Shown piece after piece: positions 1 to 7,105 of a stretch of DNA of 56,241 nucleotides. Below the pieces are notes generated by a model, which was not told the origin of the DNA, ran no database searches, and saw only the letters and a list, made by a program, of their open reading frames with translations. The stretch spans positions 16,359 to 72,599 of the forward strand of contig LPNG01000014.1 in assembly GCA_001543395.1 (NCBI GenBank), written 5' to 3'. The position numbers and the translations under genes were made by a program. The first letter of the stretch is position 1. Each line of letters begins with the position of its first letter. The DNA comes from Candidatus Alcium sp. F082. Lineage in GTDB: Bacteria; Bacteroidota; Bacteroidia; Bacteroidales; F082.

Positions 1-457
1 GTGCGTTGAGCAAGGTGGCGGGCGTGTTGACGAACACCACGCCGACCAAAATCATCAGGATGATGGTGAAGGCGCGCATGATTTGTTTGGCTCCGTTGCC
101 GAGATAAGTTCCATGGATTTCAGGCAGGCTTGCACCTTTGTCGCGGAGCGAGATCATGCCCGCGAGGTAGTCGTGGACAGCACCAGCGAAGATGCTGCCC
201 AACACAATCCAAAGGAAGGACGCCGTGCCAAACTGCGCGCCCATGATAGCACCGATGATGGGGCCTACACCAGCGATGTTCAAGAACTGAATCAAGAAGA
301 TACGCCAGGGCTTCATCGGCACGTAGTCGACGCCATCGCCCATAGTGATGGCGGGGGTAGGACGTTGCGGGTCGATGCCGAAGACCTTCTCGACGAGCTT
401 TCCATATACAAAATAGCCAAGAATGAGGACGGCCAAAGCGATAAAGAAAGTAATCAT
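1..457 (-). CDS. cstA: Carbon starvation protein CstA, N-terminal part (runs off the window)
   Basis: CstA proteins are inner-membrane peptide or pyruvate transporters induced on nutrient limitation. The minus-strand frame from the ATG at 455-457 gives about 152 residues without a stop before the window edge. It opens with a membrane helix (MITFFIALAVLILGYFVYG), followed by the family-typical sequence around TPAITMGDGVDYVP, the GVGPIIGAIMGA segment and the WIVLGSIFAGAVHDY segment, then a further helix ending near VNTPATLLNA. The order and spacing match the start of CstA. The C-terminal two thirds lie outside. A TAnnTTTG-type -7 box lies 23 bases upstream. The family assignment is secure; the substrate cannot be read from this fragment. 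Confidence 0.9.
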   Translation of the reverse strand, partial: MITFFIALAVLILGYFVYGKLVEKVFGIDPQRPTPAITMGDGVDYVPMKPWRIFLIQFLNIAGVGPIIGAIMGAQFGTASFLWIVLGSIFAGAVHDYLAGMISLRDKGASLPEIHGTYLGNGAKQIMRAFTIILMILVGVVFVNTPATLLNA

Positions 458-479
458 AATACATGTTTTTATATGACTG

Positions 480-487
480 CAAAAATA
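480..487 (-). promoter_or_regulatory. -7 promoter box for cstA
   Basis: On the minus strand this reads TATTTTTG, matching the Bacteroidetes -7 consensus TAnnTTTG. It lies 23 bases before the cstA ATG. No convincing -33 TTTG was identified. Confidence 0.5.
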
Positions 488-519
488 CGTTTTTTGAAAT
501 ACATATTGTAAAGTCACCA

Positions 520-557
520 CAAAAAAACAAAAGCGGCCTGAAAGATTTCAAGCCGCT
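520..557 (-). terminator. Intrinsic terminator after the PepSY-like gene
   Basis: Bases 531-557 form a hairpin whose arms AAGCGGC and GCCGCTT are extended by TGAA/TTCA around a 4-base loop. On the minus strand it is followed by a T-rich run (522-530), as expected for a factor-independent terminator of the gene ending at 581. Confidence 0.7.
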
Positions 558-580
558 TGATGGTTGGTTTGGGAATAACC

Positions 581-979
581 TTAGTCGTCGAATTCGAGGA
601 CACGGAATTTCTTGTCAAACTTGATTTCCAATCGGTTGCTCAACTCAATTTCCCAATCTCTGCGATCCTTGTCAATTTTGATGATATCTTCATCGGGGAA
701 ACTGGCTTTCACATAGTTGGCGATTTCAACAGGAATAAGTGCGTTGGGCACGATGGTATAAACATTAGAGTGCTTGCAGTCGATGTGTTTCCACTCGCCT
801 TTACGAGTAAACTCGATTTCCGTGCCGTCGCTCAACCTAACCTCATATTCGCCTTCATCGCGTTGGGAGAAAAGGATGGTGGTTTCGGGGAAATAGGTCT
901 TCACAAATTGTTGAATGGCTGGAGTCGGGTCTTTGGCAAGCATGGCCAAAAACATGGTGATGATGGTTAAAGTTTTCAT
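581..979 (-). CDS. Small exported PepSY-like protein
   Basis: The 132-residue product starts with a short hydrophobic stretch (MKTLTIITMFLAMLA) that could be a weak signal peptide. Two similar halves follow: IQQFVKTYFPE..ILFSQRDEGEYEVRLSDGTEIEF (about 23-58) and IANYVKASFPDEDIIKIDKDRRDWEIELSNRLEIKFD (about 86-122). Each is a helix plus beta-strands ending in a glycine- or asparagine-containing hairpin, the pattern of the tandem PepSY-like (BLIP-like, DUF2874) periplasmic proteins common in Bacteroidetes. Function is unknown; these proteins are thought to bind proteins or peptides in the envelope. The gene stands alone with its own terminator. The internal duplication is visible; the family name is from recognition of the pattern. 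Confidence 0.75.
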   Translation of the reverse strand: MKTLTIITMFLAMLAKDPTPAIQQFVKTYFPETTILFSQRDEGEYEVRLSDGTEIEFTRKGEWKHIDCKHSNVYTIVPNALIPVEIANYVKASFPDEDIIKIDKDRRDWEIELSNRLEIKFDKKFRVLEFDD

Positions 980-1012
980 TGTTTTGTTTGTTTTTGTAGA
1001 TATTGCTTTAAG

Positions 1013-2129
1013 TTATTCTTTCTTCCCTCCGAACTCCATGAGGTACGCCTTAAGGAACGCATCAATATTTCCATCCATAACGCTTTGAACATCAGAGGTC
1101 TGGTAGTTGGTGCGGTGGTCTTTCACGCGGCGGTCGTCGAAGACATAGGAGCGAATTTGGCTGCCCCATTCGATCTTCAGTTTGCCTGCCTCAATCTTGT
1201 TCTGCTCCTCCATGCGGTGGCGCATCTCGCGGTCATAGAGTTGTGACTTCAGGAGGCGCAAGGCGTTCTCGCGGTTTTTGGGTTGGTCGCGGGTCTCGGT
1301 GTTTTCGATGAGGATCTCCTCTTCCTCGCCCGTGTAGGGGTCCTTGTATTGGTAACGCAAACGCACGCCCGACTCCACCTTGTTCACATTCTGTCCACCG
1401 GCACCGCCGCTACGGAAGGTGTCCCACGACAGGCGCGACTGCTCGACCACGATTTCAATCGTGTCGTCGACGAGCGGCGTGACGAACACCGATGCAAACG
1501 AAGTCATGCGCTTGCCTTGGGCGTTGTAGGGACTGACGCGCACCAAGCGGTGAACGCCGTTTTCGCCTTTCAGGTAGCCGTATGCATAGTCGCCTTCGAT
1601 CTTCATCGTCACCTGCTTGATGCCGGCGTCATCGGCTTCCAAGAGGTTCGAGATGGTGAGCTTGTATTTGTGGTTTTCGGCGTAACGCATATACATGCGC
1701 ATGAGCATCTGTGCCCAGTCTTGGGCCTCGGTGCCGCCTGCGCCCGCGTTGATCTTCAGCACGGCGCTCATCGGGTCGGCTTCCTCTTGCAGCATGTTCT
1801 TGAACTCCAAATCCTCGATGATTTTCAGCGTGGCGTTGTACTGCTCGTCCACTTCCTCCTCGGTGGCCTCGCCTTCCTTGGCAAAGTCGAAGAGCACGGT
1901 AAGGTCGTTGCCGGCATCCTCGGCTTCCTTGTAGCCGTTGAGCCAGCCCTTCACCTCACGCACCTTCTTCATGGTGGCTTCGGCGGCCTTCGGGTCGGCC
2001 CAGAACTGCGGGTCTTGCGTCTTTTCGTCTAATTCCTGTGCTTCGATGGTACGTCTGTCGACGTCAAAGATACCTCCTCAAGGCATCAATCCTCTTACAT
2101 ACGTCTTTAAGTTGGTCTTGGGTGATCAT
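1013..2129 (-). CDS. prfB: Peptide chain release factor 2 with programmed +1 frameshift
   Basis: RF2 recognises UGA and UAA stop codons and triggers peptide release in the ribosome. The gene is two overlapping frames: bases 2129-2067 encode 21 residues (MITQDQLKDVCKRIDALRRY plus L), then an in-frame TGA follows at 2066-2064. Skipping base 2066 gives CTT-GAC and continues to 1013, for about 371 residues in total. Just before the shift lies AGGAGG TAT CTT TGA C, the known RF2 frameshift signal with its internal Shine-Dalgarno-like stimulator. The catalytic GGQ is at about residues 244-246 and the stop-recognition loop SPY (SPF in E. coli) at about 199-201. The shift is autoregulatory: low RF2 favours it. 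The start is preceded by an octamer repeat and a long leader. Confidence 0.96.
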
Positions 2130-2131
2130 AG

Positions 2132-2217
2132 TTTTTTTGACTTCGGGACTGCGAGACTTCGGGACACGAGGCGAGGGCCAAATAGTCTCACGTCCCGTGT
2201 CTCGAAGTCTCGCGTCT
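2132..2217. repeat. Inverted octamer-array element upstream of prfB
   Basis: Short units of about 8 bases (CTTCGGGA, CTGCGAGA) are repeated at 2141-2164, and complementary units (CGAAGTCT, CTCGCGTC) follow at about 2192-2217, so the region can fold into a long imperfect hairpin. The 34 bases at 2132-2165 match 54751-54784 on the other strand at 33 of 34 positions. The element ends two bases before the prfB start codon, within the transcribed leader. Confidence 0.75.
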
Positions 2218-2255
2218 GTGGTTTTAACTGCGTTGCATCTTATAATTTCAGGCTG

Positions 2256-2263
2256 CAAAGGTA
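2256..2263 (-). promoter_or_regulatory. -7 promoter box for prfB
   Basis: Minus strand TACCTTTG fits TAnnTTTG. A -33-like TCTG lies 19 bases upstream (2283-2286). This implies a leader of about 120 bases that includes the octamer hairpin. Confidence 0.55.
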
Positions 2264-2324
2264 GGGAAAAATGAGGTTTCAGCAGAAAAAAGTTGCAAAA
2301 TGGTGCTGTTTCATGAAAAAACAC

Positions 2325-2366
2325 TATCTTTGCAATCGTCATTAATTTAATGACGGTTAAATTAAC
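2325..2366 (+). promoter_or_regulatory. Promoter with two downstream palindromes before the DUF234 ATPase gene
   Basis: TATCTTTG at 2325-2332 fits the -7 box. Directly downstream is a perfect 19-bp palindrome (CGTCATTAA, T, TTAATGACG; 2337-2355), then an 11-bp palindrome (GTTAA-A-TTAAC; 2356-2366). Both lie between the expected transcription start and the ATG at 2393, a position typical of a repressor operator. Confidence 0.55.
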
Positions 2367-2392
2367 AACGATTAAATAAATTGATGTAGCGT

Positions 2393-3703
2393 ATGAAATT
2401 CTACGATAGGAATGCTGAATTACAGATACTTGAAAAGAATTGGCAACAGTCAGTCAACCACTCTATGATGACCACGCTCACTGGAAGACGACGCATCGGT
2501 AAGACCGCTCTACTACTGAAAAGTGCGGAAAACAAAGCCTGCCTGTACCTGTATGTGTCGAAAGACAACGAACAGGTGCTTTGCCGAAAGTTTCAGCAGC
2601 AGGCGCAAAATGTGCTCGACTTGCAACTGTATGGGCAAGTGGAAAACTTCGGCAATCTTTTCAAGGAATTGATGAAATACGGTGAAAACCACCATTATAC
2701 GCTCATCATCGACGAGTTTCAGAACTTGTTGGGTATCAACGCTGCCATCCCAAGCGAGATTCAAGACATTTGGGATCGGAACAAAGACAAAACACAGGTC
2801 AACCTTGTTCTTTGCGGCTCCATCTATTCGATGATGAAACGTATTTTCGACCACAGCGACCAACCGCTTTATGGTCGCCGTGACTCGCATCTGCGCCTGT
2901 TGCCGTTCAGTATCGAGACACTGAAGAACATTTTGGCCGACCACAACCCCGATTACAATCCCGATGATTTGCTCTGTCTCTACATGCTCACGGGCGGCGT
3001 GGCCAAATATGTCGCCTTGCTGATGGACGCTCGTGCCACGACCAAGCAAAAAATGCTCAACTTCGCCTTGTCGCCCGATTCGCCCTTCCTGACCGAAGGC
3101 ACCGAGCTGCTGATTTCGGAGTTTGGCCGCGACTATGGCACTTATTTCTCCATCCTTCAACTCATCGCCAGTGGCATGACCACACAAAACGAGATTGACA
3201 GCATTATCGGGAAAAATACGGGAGCTTACCTGAACAATATGCATGAGGATTATCTCTTCATCAGCAAGAACACGCCTTTGTTGAGCAAGCCGGGTGTGAG
3301 GAACATCCGCTGGCAGATTGACGACTGCTTCCTGCGCTTCTGGTTTCGCTTCGTCTATCCCTATCAAGGCTTGATTGAAAGCAACCAACTCGGCTTGCTA
3401 AAACAATATGTGACAGATAATTATGCGCAATTCACAGGGCGTACTTTGGAGCGATATTTCCAAGAGAAGGCGATGCAAGGAGGCAAATTCACGAAGGTGG
3501 GCAACTGGTGGGACCGTAAAGGTAAGAACGAAATCGACATGGTGGCCTTGAACGAATTTGACAAGACTTGTCTCGTGGCCGAAATCAAGCGCAACAAGGA
3601 CAGAATCAGTATGAAAGACTTGCAAGAAAAAGCAGGAGTCTTACCGTCGGAGTTTTCGGCCTATCAAATCCAAATGAAAGGACTATCGTTGGAAGATATG
3701 TGA
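2393..3703 (+). CDS. AAA+ ATPase of the archaeal-ATPase/DUF234 type
   Basis: This 436-residue protein starts with a P-loop ATPase domain: Walker A GRRRIGKT at 31-38 and Walker B LIIDEFQNL at about 104-112. Later come the winged-helix-like middle and a C-terminal part (about 375-405) with the pattern NEIDMVAL..VAEIKRNKD, which resembles the PD-(D/E)xK nuclease-like core of DUF234. Such proteins are widespread and often multi-copy in Bacteroidetes; their role is not established, with proposals ranging from mobile-element to toxin-like functions. A palindromic operator-like sequence precedes it. A remnant of a related ATPase lies at 9765-9929 and another class (DUF4143) at 52534. The family call is secure, the biological role unknown. 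Confidence 0.85.
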   Translation: MKFYDRNAELQILEKNWQQSVNHSMMTTLTGRRRIGKTALLLKSAENKACLYLYVSKDNEQVLCRKFQQQAQNVLDLQLYGQVENFGNLFKELMKYGENHHYTLIIDEFQNLLGINAAIPSEIQDIWDRNKDKTQVNLVLCGSIYSMMKRIFDHSDQPLYGRRDSHLRLLPFSIETLKNILADHNPDYNPDDLLCLYMLTGGVAKYVALLMDARATTKQKMLNFALSPDSPFLTEGTELLISEFGRDYGTYFSILQLIASGMTTQNEIDSIIGKNTGAYLNNMHEDYLFISKNTPLLSKPGVRNIRWQIDDCFLRFWFRFVYPYQGLIESNQLGLLKQYVTDNYAQFTGRTLERYFQEKAMQGGKFTKVGNWWDRKGKNEIDMVALNEFDKTCLVAEIKRNKDRISMKDLQEKAGVLPSEFSAYQIQMKGLSLEDM

Positions 3704-3747
3704 TATTAAATGAAGTGAAACAGAGTATTTTGGCTATTTTTGTCCCC

Positions 3748-5163
3748 ATGAAACGGTATCATTTGGTTTTGCTTTTCCTTATCGCAATGTTGGCGGCTTG
3801 CCATCCCACCTCCCGCGATGCACGGCAAACCGCTCACGATGCCTTGGAAAACGCTCGCATCCTGTTGGATTCGGGCAACAAGGCGGATGCCATGCGCTTG
3901 TTCAAGGAGGCGGAGCGTTACGGCTTATCTGCCAATGATCCGCTGACGGTTGCCCACGCTCGACTCAATATCGCGCATTGTTTGGGCTATTATGCCGACA
4001 AAGAAGACGTTGTTTCGTTGCTGAAGGCTGCCGCAGAGGGCTTTGGCGAAGACTATGCCGACCGTGCCGATGCGCTGAGGGAGTTGGGCGATTTCTATCA
4101 GTTCCATAGGGCATACGATACCGCCGAGATGGTTCTGCAACAGGCTTGGGCCTACGCCGAACAAAGTGGCTCGCTGGAGGCGAAACGCACGGTTTCATCG
4201 GCTTTTTATGCAATGTATTTCAATGCTAGAGAATATGAGAAGTCGGGCGATTATCTGAGGCGATTCCTTCAAATGTCAATGCCTGATGTCGATGACAGAA
4301 CGATGATGTATTATTACGACGGCATGGGTAACATCTTTTATGAGATGGGCAATTCGGATTCTACGGCTTATTATTATGGAAAGTTGGAGGAACTTGTCAA
4401 CCAAGCCGAGTCAGATAAGGATATTTGGTTTTATTTTTATCCCCTTGCCCATCAAGCCAAAAGTCGCGGCGATTTTGAAAAGGCCTTCGACTATTACTGC
4501 CGCTACGATATAGGCAATAATCATAGTAAGATAGAAGAGAAAAGGAACAACCTTATCGCGATGAGCCAGAAATATGATAAGGCGGTGATGCAGAACGAAT
4601 TGAACGAGAAGATCATTTGGAAACAGCGTGTTATCATTCTTATTAGTGGGATAGCGGCATTGGTTTTGTTGGCCTTCTTAATCTCGCAAATCCGATTGGC
4701 TCGCAACCGCAAGCGGGAAGCCGAAATCAACGCCGAACTATTCCACTTCAAGCAACAGAGCCAAGCCTTGGCACAAAAGGATGCCGAACATGAGCAAATC
4801 CAGAAGGACTATGCCGACCGCCTTTCGGAGGCTTTGGATAAGGAGCAACAAACCATGATGCTGTTGGACATTTATCTGAACAACAGCAAGAAAGCCAATC
4901 TCCTCAATGACTTGGAACGTTCGGTTTTCGGCGACAAAGACCACTGGAAGGCCATGCTCGCCGTGGTTGAGGAGAAATACCCAAGCCTTTGGGAAACCCT
5001 CGGACAAAAGTGCCCCGACTTGGACGAGGACGAGAAGAAATCCTTCATTCTGTCGCATTTCAAGGTCTCGCGCCAGGAAGAGGCGGATTACCTTGGAACC
5101 ACTGTCAATATGGTGGACAAACTGCGGGGAAGAGTCAGGAAAAAGATGGCTGAACGCCAATAA
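3748..5163 (+). CDS. TPR lipoprotein with membrane helix, coiled coil and C-terminal HTH-like region
   Basis: Start chosen at the ATG at 3748, which gives a lipoprotein signal with lipobox LAAC (Cys18). An upstream in-frame ATG overlaps the previous gene and would bury the signal. Residues about 20-285 are helical TPR-like repeats (for example DALENARILLDSGNKADAMR). A membrane helix (about 294-315, RVIILISGIAALVLLAFLIS) follows, then a charged coiled coil (about 320-375) and a C-terminal region (about 395-471) with FKVSRQEEADYLGTTVNMVDKLRGRVRKKM, which resembles a helix-turn-helix. This layout is common in Bacteroidetes one-component sensor-regulators: sensing outside, DNA binding inside. A lipobox on a protein with a cytoplasmic end is unusual and may instead be a signal anchor. 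It may control the GLPGLI/receptor genes that follow. Confidence 0.75.
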   Translation: MKRYHLVLLFLIAMLAACHPTSRDARQTAHDALENARILLDSGNKADAMRLFKEAERYGLSANDPLTVAHARLNIAHCLGYYADKEDVVSLLKAAAEGFGEDYADRADALRELGDFYQFHRAYDTAEMVLQQAWAYAEQSGSLEAKRTVSSAFYAMYFNAREYEKSGDYLRRFLQMSMPDVDDRTMMYYYDGMGNIFYEMGNSDSTAYYYGKLEELVNQAESDKDIWFYFYPLAHQAKSRGDFEKAFDYYCRYDIGNNHSKIEEKRNNLIAMSQKYDKAVMQNELNEKIIWKQRVIILISGIAALVLLAFLISQIRLARNRKREAEINAELFHFKQQSQALAQKDAEHEQIQKDYADRLSEALDKEQQTMMLLDIYLNNSKKANLLNDLERSVFGDKDHWKAMLAVVEEKYPSLWETLGQKCPDLDEDEKKSFILSHFKVSRQEEADYLGTTVNMVDKLRGRVRKKMAERQ

Positions 5164-5265
5164 TTTTTGGACTTTTTCAACAAAAAGTTTGGAATGAATG
5201 AGATTTCAACTTATTCATTTCCAAAATATTACAGTTTTTAGAATCCAAAATTGTTTGGACTGGCC

Positions 5266-5296
5266 TTTCAGCCGCTTGGCAAATGCGATAGTTTTG
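5266..5296 (+). promoter_or_regulatory. Promoter for the GLPGLI/receptor cluster
   Basis: TTTC (5266-5269), a 19-base spacer and TAGTTTTG (5289-5296) resemble the Bacteroidetes -33/-7 promoter. It lies 80 bases before the first GLPGLI start at 5376. Confidence 0.5.
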
Positions 5297-5375
5297 CGTC
5301 ATGTCACAAAACGGCGTTTTCGTGCGTCTTAATGACAAAGACTTTTTTGTATCAACAACTCAAAATCAAACCACT

Positions 5376-6233
5376 ATGTTCAAAAATTCGTATTTCCTTT
5401 TGCTGCTGACGCTCGTCATTCCGCGTTTGGCGCTTGCGCAGAATCCCATCAACATTGATGAGTACAAGGTCATCGACCAAAGCCGCTTCATCATCACCTA
5501 TGAAGCAATGATGACCGACGACTCACTGAAACCTACCAAACACAACTAATGTTACAGCAACACTATGCACCGTTATGATTCCGCCTTTACGGTAAGCGAG
5601 CGAAAGGGCCAAGACGGTTATAAAAACATGAGCCATTTCGTTGCGGATTCTGGTGGCGTTTGGGTGCCCGATGTGTACAAGTATTACGGCTCAAAACGGA
5701 TGACCGTCATGCACCGGATGGGAACGGTGGATCGGGTGCCGATTTACCTGTACGATGAGCCTTTGGACTTGATGGACTGGAAGATGTCGTTTGGAACAAA
5801 GGAAATCCTTGGCTATCCGTGCTTCAAGGCCGAATGCGACTTTCGTGGACGGCATTGGACGGCTTGGTTCACGATGCAGATTCCCGTGAAAGACGGCCCG
5901 TGGAAATTCTGCGGCTTGCCTGGACTGATTCTCGAAATGGAAGAATCGCGCGGGCATTATGCCTTCCGTTGCATCGGTATTGAAAATCAGCAAAAACCGA
6001 TAATTTGGTATGATGGGCCTCGTTTTGAAGATTATCAGCGTTGCACCCGTGCTGATGTCATGAAGCAAGAGGAGGATTTTCATGCCGATTTTATTGGCTA
6101 TATTCGGATGGTGAATCCTGGTATCAAGATACATATCGCCAAAACGGACGCTTATGGCAAATATGCTGGTTCAGAGGAAGCTCCCGAAGGCTATAAGAAA
6201 GTGTTGCCTTACAACCCTGTGGAATTGGAGTAA
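5376..6233 (+). pseudogene. GLPGLI-family protein gene interrupted by an in-frame stop
   Basis: The frame starts with a signal peptide (MFKNSYFLLLLTLVIPRLALAQ) and continues to KPTKHN, where TAA stops it at 5547-5549. The same frame then continues through the hallmark WKFCGLPGLILEME to 6233. Against the intact paralogue at 6236-7096, the stretch between DSxKP and RYDS is about 13 residues shorter and contains the stop. So the gene seems to have lost a segment and gained a nonsense codon. A restart at the ATG at 5565 would make a 222-residue protein lacking the signal peptide, probably non-functional. GLPGLI proteins are exported proteins of unknown function encoded beside TonB-type receptors. 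Confidence 0.75.
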
Positions 6234-6235
6234 AT

Positions 6236-7096
6236 ATGAAAAGAAAACTGCTTGTTATGGTTTCGCTTTGGGCGGTGCTTCCTTTGTCGGCGCAAAGATT
6301 CATGCGGACGGACGATTTCACGCTTTTGGATGAGGGCGTTTGTTCGGTTTCCTATGAAGTGAGTTATGTGCTTGATTCAACGAAGCCCGATGAAAAAGAA
6401 AAGGATGTGTTTCGTCTCGACATTGGGGAAAGATGGTCGAAATCGTATAGTTATGCTTTGTTCCGCTACGATTCCATTTGCACGAAACGGACATTAAAAG
6501 GGCAAAAAGATGTTTCGGGTGGCGCTGACACATGGCTTTTTATGGAGGTCTATAAAGACCGCAAGAATCACGAAATGGCGGTGACGCATCGGGCATACGA
6601 TATTGGACCGGTTTTCAAGTATCGAGAGCCGTCAGATGTCCTTATGGATTGGACTTTTTCTGATGAGGTTTGCACGATTTTGGGTTATCGTTGCCGAAAA
6701 GCGATGTCTAGGTTTCGAGGTCGCATTTGGACGGCTTGGTATGTTTCGGAAATTCCTATCTCTGATGGCCCGTGGAAATTCGCGGGGTTGCCAGGTTTGA
6801 TTTTGAAAGTGGAGGACGACCGTGGGCATTATTCCTTTTCTTGTATCGCCGTTAGAAACAATGCCAAGCCGATTGTGATGTGGAATTACGATTACAAGGA
6901 AGCGACAAGGGAAGAGACTTGGAAATTTGACAAAGACTGCTACAGCGATTTGTACGACTATGCGTTACGCCTTGATCCTAATGCCCAACTGCTGGCAGAT
7001 GTAGTGGATGCGTCGGGGCGAATGGTGGAGGTGGAGATTACCCGAGGTGGAGCCTATAAAATGGCTTGGCCTTATAACCCGTTGGAACTTAAATAA
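6236..7096 (+). CDS. GLPGLI-family exported protein
   Basis: The 286-residue protein has a signal peptide (MKRKLLVMVSLWAVLPLSAQ) and the family-defining FAGLPGLILKVED at about 187-199, preceded by the conserved tract GRIWTAWYVSEIPISDGPWKF (split here across adjacent strands) and ending with the typical WPYNPLELK. Family members are exported, of unknown function, and almost always next to a TonB-dependent outer membrane receptor; one follows here with a 9-base gap. It begins two bases after the broken paralogue's stop, so the two are tandem duplicates in one operon. The intact copy may compensate for the broken one. Confidence 0.9.
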   Translation: MKRKLLVMVSLWAVLPLSAQRFMRTDDFTLLDEGVCSVSYEVSYVLDSTKPDEKEKDVFRLDIGERWSKSYSYALFRYDSICTKRTLKGQKDVSGGADTWLFMEVYKDRKNHEMAVTHRAYDIGPVFKYREPSDVLMDWTFSDEVCTILGYRCRKAMSRFRGRIWTAWYVSEIPISDGPWKFAGLPGLILKVEDDRGHYSFSCIAVRNNAKPIVMWNYDYKEATREETWKFDKDCYSDLYDYALRLDPNAQLLADVVDASGRMVEVEITRGGAYKMAWPYNPLELK

Positions 7097-7105
7097 CTTG
7101 TTAAT

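Noticed and set aside
1283-2032. Long plus-strand reading frame opposite prfB
   Set aside because: It is the antisense of a well-supported gene and has no family features; other long antisense frames (for example 41670-42830 and 45254-46381) were dismissed for the same reason.
3568-3747. N-terminal extension of the TPR lipoprotein
   Set aside because: It overlaps the ATPase gene in another frame and would bury the clear lipoprotein signal at 3748.
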